Origin: Lachnospiraceae bacterium
Lineage (GTDB): Bacteria; Bacillota; Clostridia; Oscillospirales; Ruminococcaceae
NCBI GenBank assembly: GCA_023664705.1
Contig: JAMPFE010000083.1
Location: 1-7,888 of the forward strand
Length of the DNA: 7,888 nt
Reading direction: 5' to 3'
Below are positions 1-5,559 of this stretch, one piece after another. Numbering within the stretch: position 1 is the first letter of the stretch; each line of letters starts with the position of its first letter. The position numbers and the translations under genes are program-made. The notes under the pieces were generated by a model. That model searched no databases. It was not told where the DNA came from and saw only the letters and a program-made list of their open reading frames with translations.

Positions 1-541
1 GCTCCGATAAAAATGTTTCATCTTTGACCTTCGTGTTGAAATAGTGGATATGAACACCGTTATTATATGCGAGGTCGCTGTCCTCTATGTACGAGGTCAC
101 TGCGTAATGCACTCTCCCCATATCAAACGGGTCAAAGTCCGATATGAAAATCATATAAACCTCGGGCAACTCCGAATAGTCCTTGCCTTTTTCGAGATAC
201 GACCAGTCGATTGCCGTGCGGTAGTATCGTATTCGCCGCTCATGATTGTCCTTGTCACCGACTTGGACTTCCACGTCGTAAATGTTGTGCTCATCGTCCT
301 CAACAAGCGCGTCAAGCACTATCGAATGGCTCTCCGCATTGCGAATGGAGTACTGCGTCTTGTTCTCGATGATTTTAATGCTCTTGCCAAGAAGCTGCGA
401 CAACAGGTATTCCGCCGCGTCGTTATGCTCCATTACAACCGAGAAGAACGTATCGTCTATAAGGTTGAACTGCGCCACCAGAGCCTTTTTCTGCTCGAAC
501 GTTCCCAACAAGTCTTTGTCCCGTATTACCAACCCGCTCAC
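1..541 (-). CDS. PD-(D/E)XK / Rpn family nuclease (putative transposase), 3' end cut by window edge
   Basis: The minus strand is open from a GTG at 541 to the window edge, giving 180 residues of an unfinished protein. The sequence matches the Rpn/PDDEXK_2 type of protein often annotated as 'PD-(D/E)XK nuclease family transposase'. It begins MSGLVIRDKDLL, then has FNLIDDTFFSVVM near residues 25-37, a nuclease-like core with D77 followed by E91-V-Q93 in YDVEVQV, then HERRIRYYRTAIDWSYLEKG (100-119) and EVYMIFISDFD (127-137). Relatives of this family are DNA endonucleases linked to recA-independent recombination; the Q in place of the usual catalytic Lys is normal for them. GTG is chosen because GGAAAGGAA lies immediately upstream and no ATG exists nearby in frame. 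It has its own consensus promoter and lies downstream of a repressor gene on the same strand. The family call is firm from the motifs; the role in this cell is not known. Confidence 0.85.
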   Translation of the reverse strand, partial: MSGLVIRDKDLLGTFEQKKALVAQFNLIDDTFFSVVMEHNDAAEYLLSQLLGKSIKIIENKTQYSIRNAESHSIVLDALVEDDEHNIYDVEVQVGDKDNHERRIRYYRTAIDWSYLEKGKDYSELPEVYMIFISDFDPFDMGRVHYAVTSYIEDSDLAYNNGVHIHYFNTKVKDETFLSE

Positions 542-554
542 TTCCTTTCCTAAT

Positions 555-583
555 AGTATACCACACTTCGGGGCATTTGTCAA
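555..583 (-). promoter_or_regulatory. Consensus sigma-A promoter for the Rpn-type nuclease gene
   Basis: Read on the minus strand there is a perfect TTGACA at 583-578, a 17-bp spacer and TATACT at 560-555. The predicted start of transcription is near 548-549, only about 7-8 nt before the GTG start codon at 541. The leader would therefore be almost absent, with the purine-rich ribosome binding site overlapping the transcription start. Confidence 0.75.
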
Positions 584-610
584 GGGTGAGTGTTCGGATG
601 TGCTCCGGAT

Positions 611-976
611 TTATTTATAAAGCTCGGTAACTATTCGCCCGACGACCTCGAAGCGCTCGGCTGTCGGGTTCCGTTTGCCGCTGTTCACGTCTCGGAAAAG
701 ATCGCCCAAGCTGCGCATTATATCGGTCTGCTCCTCGGTGAGACCCGCTGCGGATATACTGCTCTGCTTCTCCATTCCCGCGAGGTAGTCCATTGAGACG
801 TTGAAGATCGCCGCGAACGTCCTCATCGTCTCGAACGGCACGGGCTGGTAGTTGTTCTCGTAGCGGGAGATCACGCCCTTGTCGCGGTTTACTCGGCGAC
901 CGAGCTCCTGTTGGGTCATATTCGCCTTTTCACGCAGATTTTTTATTATCATGCCGCAATCATAAACCTCTCGCAT
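611..976 (-). CDS. XRE-family helix-turn-helix transcriptional regulator (121 aa)
   Basis: This is a small cytoplasmic DNA-binding protein. An HTH_3/Cro-C1 domain spans about residues 8-66: MIIKNLREKANMTQQELGRR, then the recognition region VNRDKGVISRYENNYQ, then TMRTFAAIFNVSMDYLAG, which is the typical end of such domains. The C-terminal 50 residues (LTEEQTDIMRSLGDLFRDV and onward) look helical and may mediate dimerisation. The ATG at 976 is preferred over an upstream in-frame ATG at 1021 because GAGGAGG lies 7 nt before it (990-984) and because the domain begins a few residues later. It precedes the Rpn-type nuclease gene on the same strand and is divergent from the TIR operon. It is likely autoregulatory: a TTGATA-N10-TATCAA dyad covers its probable -10 region. 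Whether it controls the operon, the nuclease gene or only itself cannot be told from sequence. Confidence 0.9.
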   Translation of the reverse strand: MREVYDCGMIIKNLREKANMTQQELGRRVNRDKGVISRYENNYQPVPFETMRTFAAIFNVSMDYLAGMEKQSSISAAGLTEEQTDIMRSLGDLFRDVNSGKRNPTAERFEVVGRIVTELYK

Positions 977-999
977 ACAAAATCCTCCTCGAAAAGTTG

Positions 1000-1021
1000 T
1001 TGATATTTCATATTTTATCAA
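1000..1021. promoter_or_regulatory. Candidate repressor operator, TTGATA-N10-TATCAA
   Basis: A perfect 6-bp inverted repeat (TTGATA 1000-1005, TATCAA 1016-1021) with a 10-bp spacer forms a 22-bp dyad of the size expected for a dimeric XRE repressor. It sits 24 bp in front of the XRE start codon and overlaps the probable -10 box of that gene, which fits autorepression. Assignment to this repressor is inference. Confidence 0.4.
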
Positions 1022-1034
1022 AAAAGTGTTGCAA
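1007..1034 (-). promoter_or_regulatory. Probable promoter of the left XRE regulator gene
   Basis: On the minus strand TTGCAA (1034-1029) is followed after 16 bp by TATGAA (1012-1007), a 4/6 match to the -10 consensus. Transcription would start near 1000, about 24 nt before the ATG at 976. The -10 is weak, so the exact placement is tentative. Confidence 0.4.
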
Positions 1035-1057
1035 TATTTGAGATTTTGTGGTATAAT
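1029..1057 (+). promoter_or_regulatory. Strong sigma-A-like promoter pointing toward the TIR operon
   Basis: TTGCAA (1029-1034) and a perfect TATAAT (1052-1057) are separated by exactly 17 bp. Transcription would begin near 1064, some 265 nt upstream of the TIR start codon, with no coding frame of its own in between that carries a well-placed ribosome binding site. It may drive a long leader for the operon or a short RNA. Confidence 0.6.
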
Positions 1058-1222
1058 ATATGCGAATGCGACAACTTTATGAGGGGAATGTTGCGGTTTT
1101 TTATACCGTTAATTTTCCGAGATCGTCGCTTATTATCGGCAAATCGGCGGTCACGAAACAAATTGCACATATTGCTCGATTTGTGAAATTTTCGTTTTGT
1201 AAGCTGTCGGCTAACCAAAAAT

Positions 1223-1287
1223 CGAAAGCGATATGCTATAATGATCGTGTGCGGATTTGTGACATGTTCCGAGCGAAAGCGTATGCT
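1223..1287 (+). promoter_or_regulatory. Extended -10 promoter of the TIR operon flanked by a repeated dyad
   Basis: TGC-TATAAT at 1234-1242 is a perfect extended -10 element without a recognisable -35 box, placed about 85 bp before the TIR ATG. A 15-nt element, cgaaagcgatatgct (1223-1237), overlaps the -10, and a 14-nt near copy, cgaaagcgtatgct (1274-1287), lies 51 bp downstream. Both contain an AGC/GCT dyad; the second is AAAGC-GTAT-GCTTT. The layout suits a regulator bound at two sites about five helical turns apart, possibly through looping. Confidence 0.45.
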
Positions 1288-1328
1288 TTTGACGTTTAAC
1301 GATATTATTGATCGGGAGGAAACCGAAA

Positions 1329-3017
1329 ATGGCTATTTTTAAGTGCAAAATGTGCGGCGGGGACTTGAATATTGAGGACAACTCCACCGTTTGCGAGTGC
1401 GAATACTGCGGAACAAAGCAGACCGTTCCGACTGCGGACAACGAGAAGAAGATAAACGCGTTCAACCGCGCGAATCATTTGCGCAGCGTTTGCGAGTTCG
1501 ACAAGGCGGCGGGCGTGTACGAGAGCATTGTCACCGAGTTCCCCGAGGAAGCCGAGGCTTATTGGGGGCTTTGCCTGTGCAAGTTCGGTATCGAATATGT
1601 TGACGACCCCGCGACGGGCAAGAAGATACCGACCTGTCACCGTACCTCATACGAGAGCATTTTCGAGGACGGCAATTTCGAGCAGGCTCTCGAATGGGCG
1701 GACAGCGTGGCTCATCAGGTTTACCGCGCCGAGGCTAAGGAGATAGACCGTCTGCAAAAGGAAATTCTCGATATCGCCAAAAATGAACAGCCGTTCGACG
1801 TGTTCATCTGCTACAAGGAAAGCGACGAGAGCGGGCAGCGCACCGTTGACAGCGAGCTGGCTCACGATATTTACGACGTGCTCACGGAAAAGGGGTACAA
1901 GGTTTTCTATGCCCGAATCACGCTCAAAGCAAAGCTCGGGCAGGACTACGAGCCTTACATATTCAGCGCGCTAAATTCCGCAAAGGTAATGCTCGCAATA
2001 GGCACGAAATACGAATATTACAGCGCCGTTTGGGTCAAGAACGAATGGAGCCGCTATCTGGCGCTGATGAGCAAGGACAAGGATAAGGTGCTTATTCCGT
2101 GCTATCGGGACATCGACGCTTACGATATGCCGAAGGAGTTCAAGCATTTGCAGGGGCAGGAACTGAGCAGCCCGAGGGCGTTTCAGGACTTGGTTAGCAA
2201 TATTGAGAAGATAATACCAAGGGGCAACGTTCAGCCGGGTGCTGCCGTGCAGCAGCCCGTGATAGTTTCGGGCTCCTCGAACGTTGAGCCGCTGCTTAAG
2301 CGCGCGTTTATGTGCCTTGAGGACGAGGAATGGGATAAGGCGGACGAGCTTTTTGAACAGGCTTTGAACCACGAGCCCGAGAACGCACGGGCGTATCTGG
2401 GGAAGCTGTGCATGGAAATGAGGCTGTGCAAGCCGTCCGATATTGCCGATTTGAAAGAGCCGCTTGACGAGGACAACAGCAACTACAAAAAGGCGATGAG
2501 GTTTGCCGATGCCCAACTGAAGAATGAGATTAACGGGTACAGTAAGGCTATTCTTGACCGTATCGAAAACGAGCGGAAAGAGGCTGCCGAGCGAGCTGAA
2601 AATGAACGCAAAGAGGCTGCCGAACGGGCTGAATACGAGCGCAAAAAGGCAATTTACGACGACGGCGTAAAGGAATTTAAAGCAGAGAATTTTGAAGAGT
2701 CTAAGCAGATTTTTTTGTCTATTCGGGAATTTGAGGATTCAGAAAAAATGGCGGAAAGATGTGATAAAGCAAGATATGAACTAGCCTTGATGATAATGCT
2801 TTCGGCAAAGACAGCAACTGAATATTCGAAAGCAAGAAGAATTTTTTTTACTATTCCGAATTACAAGGATTCGGAGCAGCTTATTGAAAAGTGCGAAAAG
2901 CGGATAGGCGAACTTCGGTTTAGGGAGAATAGAAGGGATAATATTATAATGATTATAACTGCAATCCTTAGCATTATATTTACTTTATTAATGTTTTTTC
3001 CAATCTGGAGGATGTAA
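1329..3017 (+). CDS. Zinc-ribbon / TIR-domain protein with C-terminal membrane anchor (562 aa)
   Basis: Domain order: an N-terminal zinc ribbon (C6-x2-C9, C24-x2-C27), a helical TPR-like segment (about 40-150), a TIR domain (about 155-297), a second TPR-like helical segment (318-410), an 11-residue charged repeat (413-441), a helical region with FEDSEKMAERC and YKDSEQLIEKC motifs (444-530), and one hydrophobic helix at about 538-557 followed by five residues. The TIR domain has FDVFICYK, RITLKAKLG and SAVWVKNEW; E239 in the last motif aligns with the catalytic Glu of NAD-cleaving TIR domains, so NADase activity is plausible but unproven. The lack of a signal peptide and the terminal helix suggest a tail-anchored protein facing the cytoplasm. 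ATG 1329 is chosen for GGGAGGA 8 nt upstream and because translation then starts directly at the zinc ribbon. It is the first gene of a tight operon, ending 5 nt before the SPFH gene. The Zn-ribbon/TPR/TIR front half is a family widespread in gut Clostridia. Confidence 0.9.
   Translation: MAIFKCKMCGGDLNIEDNSTVCECEYCGTKQTVPTADNEKKINAFNRANHLRSVCEFDKAAGVYESIVTEFPEEAEAYWGLCLCKFGIEYVDDPATGKKIPTCHRTSYESIFEDGNFEQALEWADSVAHQVYRAEAKEIDRLQKEILDIAKNEQPFDVFICYKESDESGQRTVDSELAHDIYDVLTEKGYKVFYARITLKAKLGQDYEPYIFSALNSAKVMLAIGTKYEYYSAVWVKNEWSRYLALMSKDKDKVLIPCYRDIDAYDMPKEFKHLQGQELSSPRAFQDLVSNIEKIIPRGNVQPGAAVQQPVIVSGSSNVEPLLKRAFMCLEDEEWDKADELFEQALNHEPENARAYLGKLCMEMRLCKPSDIADLKEPLDEDNSNYKKAMRFADAQLKNEINGYSKAILDRIENERKEAAERAENERKEAAERAEYERKKAIYDDGVKEFKAENFEESKQIFLSIREFEDSEKMAERCDKARYELALMIMLSAKTATEYSKARRIFFTIPNYKDSEQLIEKCEKRIGELRFRENRRDNIIMIITAILSIIFTLLMFFPIWRM
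2565..2651 (+). repeat. 33-bp tandem repeat inside the TIR gene
   Basis: Two full units and a partial third encode ENERKEAAERA, ENERKEAAERA and EYERKKA (residues 413-441). The copies are at 2565-2597, 2598-2630 and 2631-2651 and differ mainly at third codon positions. The product is a highly charged single helix or coiled coil linking the TIR half to the membrane-proximal half. Confidence 0.85.
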
Positions 3018-3022
3018 TTAAA

Positions 3023-4825
3023 ATGTCTAAATTCGTAATCGAATGTCCCCACTGCGGCAGCTACGCCGAGGGGAAAACGGGCTTTTTCGCCCGCAAGAAG
3101 ATCGACTGCACCTGCGGCTACACGATAAACGTGCGCACCGACAAAATGACGACGCGCGAGTGTCCGCACTGCGGAAACACCGTGCTCTGCGACCAGACCA
3201 AAGGCACGGACGCGAAATGCCCCGTCTGTCATGAACAGCTCGTCACGCAGGAGAGCATGAGTGCGCTCGCCGAGATAGCTTGCCCGTCCTGCTCGTGCAA
3301 AATCACCGTCGACAAAAACGCCGCGGGTTACACCTGTCCGCTTTGCGACACCGTTATCGACGTGCAGAAGCAGATCGCCGCGCAGACCGCGAAGGGCGAG
3401 GGTCTGGCGAGCCTTATCAAATACGAGGGCGGCAACGACGTTTTTGTGTGGAAGCACCCTATCGAGGATTTCAATCTCGGCAGCCAGCTTATCGTTCACG
3501 AGAGCCAAGAGGCTATTTTCTTCAAGGACGGCAGAGCGCTCGACCTGTTCGGCGCGGGGCGGTATACGCTCGCAACGCAGAATTTGCCGCTGCTGCAAGA
3601 GATCTACAAACTGCCGACGAACGCCGATACCGTTTTCCACTCGGAGATATATTTTATAAATATGACCACACAAATGGGCGTTAAGTGGGGGACAGATTCA
3701 AAGGTTCGCCTGTTCGACCCGGGCAGCGGCTTACATATCGAGATAGGGGCGTGCGGCAGCTTCAATATCCGCGTGGTAAATTCTCGAAAATTGCTGTTGA
3801 AAGTCGTGGGAACAGCGAGCGAACTTTCTCAAAATGAGCTTGTCGGCGGGGGATTTACGACGTCGGCAATGGTCGGGAAATTCAAGTCGCTGGTAATGAA
3901 TAAGGTGAAGTCAATACTCGCCAAAACTATCAAAGAGGAAAATATAAATATCCTCGAAATTGACGAGCATATCGACGAATTGTCCGTCAAACTGCGCAAC
4001 GAGATAAATATCACGCTCGATGATTACGGCTTGACGCTGCCCGAATTTTTCGTCACGTCGATAATGACGCCCGACGACGATCCGAATTTCAGACGGCTCA
4101 AACAGCAATTCGCGGATAAAACTCTCCGCGTCCGCGAGGAAGAGATACGCAAAGCCGAAGCGGAGGCGGCTCAAGGACGACGGTTGGTCGAAGCGCAGAC
4201 CGAGGCGCAATTGAAAATGGTCGGCGCGCAGGGCGAAGCCGAGGCGCTTAAAATAAAGGCAATGGCTGAGGCGGAGGCATACAAGGCGCAGGCGTTCGCG
4301 GAAGCCGAGGAAATGAAGGCGAAGGGCTACACCTATCAGCAGGAAACGGCGCGGCAGGTCGGCTTGGAGGCAATGCAGAACGGAATTACCGGGAACGGTT
4401 CGGGCGCTGTCGGCGGCAGTCTCGGCGACTTGGCGAGCCTTGGGGTAACGCTCGGTGCTATGGGCGGCGTGATGAATATGACAAAGGACGCGCTCAACCC
4501 GATTTTGAACACCGCAAGCGACGTCGGCAGCAATATCGGAAACGGCATTGCAACAACGGTTGAAACCGCAAAGGACACTTGGAATTGCCCGTGCGGCGCG
4601 ATGAATATTTCCTCAAAATTCTGCCCAGACTGCGGCGCAAAAAAGCCCGAGCCGCCCGCCGCGTGGGATTGCGTGAACTGCGGCTGCAAGGGGATAACGA
4701 GCAAATTCTGCCCCGATTGCGGTTCGCCGAAGCCCGCCGCTCCCGCTGCGTGGGATTGCCAAAAATGCGGTCAAACGGGGATAACAAGCAATTTCTGTCC
4801 AAACTGCGGCGCGAAAAAGGAGTAA
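3023..4825 (+). CDS. YdjI-like SPFH (stomatin/band 7) protein with N- and C-terminal zinc ribbons (600 aa)
   Basis: The core (about residues 128-360) matches the SPFH family typified by Bacillus subtilis YdjI (COG4260 type), recognisable from NDVFVWKHPIEDFNLGSQLIV, ALDLFGAGRYTL, MGVKWGTDSKV and GSFNIRV. Ahead of it are three zinc ribbons: C8/C11 with C29/C31, C47/C50 with C66/C69, and C87/C90 with C105/C108. After it come an Ala/Glu-rich coiled coil (about 368-447, as in flotillins and stomatins), a Gly/Ala-rich hydrophobic stretch (455-485), and three more zinc ribbons (522-537, 550-566, 579-595). SPFH proteins oligomerise on membranes as scaffolds; YdjI works with PspA and membrane partners in envelope stress. 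It is much longer than YdjI (about 320 residues) because of the added ribbons and coiled coil. GGAGG at 3007-3011, inside the end of the TIR gene, serves the ATG with an 11-nt spacing. The next gene follows after 3 nt. The partner and signal are unknown. Confidence 0.9.
   Translation: MSKFVIECPHCGSYAEGKTGFFARKKIDCTCGYTINVRTDKMTTRECPHCGNTVLCDQTKGTDAKCPVCHEQLVTQESMSALAEIACPSCSCKITVDKNAAGYTCPLCDTVIDVQKQIAAQTAKGEGLASLIKYEGGNDVFVWKHPIEDFNLGSQLIVHESQEAIFFKDGRALDLFGAGRYTLATQNLPLLQEIYKLPTNADTVFHSEIYFINMTTQMGVKWGTDSKVRLFDPGSGLHIEIGACGSFNIRVVNSRKLLLKVVGTASELSQNELVGGGFTTSAMVGKFKSLVMNKVKSILAKTIKEENINILEIDEHIDELSVKLRNEINITLDDYGLTLPEFFVTSIMTPDDDPNFRRLKQQFADKTLRVREEEIRKAEAEAAQGRRLVEAQTEAQLKMVGAQGEAEALKIKAMAEAEAYKAQAFAEAEEMKAKGYTYQQETARQVGLEAMQNGITGNGSGAVGGSLGDLASLGVTLGAMGGVMNMTKDALNPILNTASDVGSNIGNGIATTVETAKDTWNCPCGAMNISSKFCPDCGAKKPEPPAAWDCVNCGCKGITSKFCPDCGSPKPAAPAAWDCQKCGQTGITSNFCPNCGAKKE
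4580..4822 (+). repeat. Three tandem zinc-ribbon units encoded at the 3' end of the SPFH gene
   Basis: Units of 28-29 codons start at 4580, 4664 and 4751, each beginning with Trp and carrying a front Cys pair (CPC, CVNC, CQKC), a small motif (MNISSKF, GITSKF, GITSNF) and CPxCG. The second and third units share WDC...GITS.FCP.CG almost exactly, which points to recent duplication of a single ribbon. Confidence 0.8.
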
Positions 4826-4828
4826 TTT

Positions 4829-5524
4829 ATGAACGATAAGAAAATAAAATCTTTGGCTGCGGTTTACGCGATAATTTTGGTCGCGTTCTGCGTACTATAT
4901 CTTGTGGTGCCGTTCCCGAGGTCGGGAGCGTATTGGGTCGAGTTTGCGTTCTCGGTCATCGCGATTTGCGCCGGGTGCGGAGTGAGTTGGTACGCTCTGA
5001 AAAACGACGGACCGAAAAGCAAGGTGTACGGTTTCCCCATGTTGAATATCGGTTTCGGGTATACTGCCGTGCAGCTGATATTTGGCTTTGTTATCGCGAT
5101 AGTCGGGTTCTTTGCAGCTGTTCCGATTTGGATCGCCGTTGTTGTTTCTGTGCTGATTTTGGCGCTTTCGGCTATCGGATTTATCGGCGCGGATAATGCG
5201 CGGGATATTGTTGAGGAACAAGAAAATCGTGATGAGATAGCTACAAAAGCAATGAAATCATTTCGGTTGGACATACAATATATAGTAGATGCTTGCAGCA
5301 ATACGGAACTTAAAAAGCAGCTTGAAAAGCTTGCCGAAAAATTCAAATATTCCGACCCCGTATCGAGTGACGAGTTGTCCGATGTTGAGGATAATTTGCG
5401 GCGTGAAGTTAAAAATCTCGCTGCGCTGGTGAACACGGACGCGGAACAGGCGGCAAAGAAAATCGGCGAGGTCGAAATGCTCCTTGCCGACAGAAACCGC
5501 CGCTGCAAGGAATTGAAAAGATAG
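4829..5524 (+). CDS. Four-helix integral membrane protein with cytoplasmic helical tail (231 aa), unknown function
   Basis: I do not recognise a named family. Four hydrophobic segments are visible at about residues 9-29, 35-57, 74-95 and 97-120. They are followed by a charged, mainly helical tail (121-231) with coiled-coil character, for example LKKQLEKLAEKF (161-172) and SDVEDNLRREVKNLAALV (184-201). Lysines at the N terminus (MNDKKIK) and an even number of helices place both ends in the cytoplasm. AAGGAG ends 6 nt before the ATG, and the SPFH stop lies only 3 nt upstream, so translation is probably coupled. The position suggests a membrane docking partner for the SPFH scaffold or the tail-anchored TIR protein, analogous in layout to the membrane partners beside YdjI, but no sequence similarity to those is claimed. 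It ends 35 nt before the lipoprotein gene with no terminator between. Confidence 0.8.
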   Translation: MNDKKIKSLAAVYAIILVAFCVLYLVVPFPRSGAYWVEFAFSVIAICAGCGVSWYALKNDGPKSKVYGFPMLNIGFGYTAVQLIFGFVIAIVGFFAAVPIWIAVVVSVLILALSAIGFIGADNARDIVEEQENRDEIATKAMKSFRLDIQYIVDACSNTELKKQLEKLAEKFKYSDPVSSDELSDVEDNLRREVKNLAALVNTDAEQAAKKIGEVEMLLADRNRRCKELKR

Positions 5525-5559
5525 TATATTTATTTAATCGCAATTGGAGGATATTTGTC

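Larger units (their letters stand above)
977..1328. other. 352-bp divergent intergenic region with promoters and operator-like repeats
   Basis: No convincing gene lies here. The left third (977-1060) holds the repressor gene's ribosome binding site, a TTGATA/TATCAA dyad, and divergent promoter elements. The right third (1223-1320) holds an extended -10 promoter, two copies of a cgaaagcg-a/-tatgct repeat and the ribosome binding site of the TIR gene. The middle (about 1065-1220) shows no strong hairpin, terminator or convincing reading frame. If transcription began at the leftmost plus-strand promoter, the TIR mRNA would carry a leader of about 265 nt. Confidence 0.6.

Noticed and set aside
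1..541. Calling the left gene a true transposable element
   Set aside because: Rpn/PDDEXK_2 proteins are often labelled transposases, but no terminal inverted repeats or target duplication can be seen, and the gene is cut by the window edge.
44..553. Long plus-strand reading frame (169 codons) over the left edge
   Set aside because: It is the antisense of the Rpn-type nuclease gene, whose minus-strand product carries clear family motifs and has a promoter.
542..610. Terminator between the left XRE gene and the nuclease gene
   Set aside because: Only a 4-bp CGGA/TCCG hairpin without a T-run is present, so read-through from the XRE gene remains possible.
1088..1186. Short frame starting ATGTTGCGG after GAGGGGA
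   Set aside because: The purine tract is only 1 nt from the ATG, too close for a ribosome binding site, and the peptide (MLRFFIPLIFRDRRLL...) shows no recognisable family.
1060..1299. 79-codon plus-strand frame in the divergent intergenic region
   Set aside because: Its ATG lies 3 nt after the -10 box, before the predicted transcript start; there is no ribosome binding site and no recognisable protein character.
2861..3673. 270-codon minus-strand frame
   Set aside because: It is antisense to the TIR gene end and the SPFH gene, both of which have strong motifs and ribosome binding sites.
1329..4825. Identification as Thoeris or as the Bacillus PspA-YdjGHI system
   Set aside because: There is no ThsA-like SIR2/SLOG or other Thoeris effector and no PspA gene in the window; only the TIR domain and the YdjI-like SPFH protein are shared.
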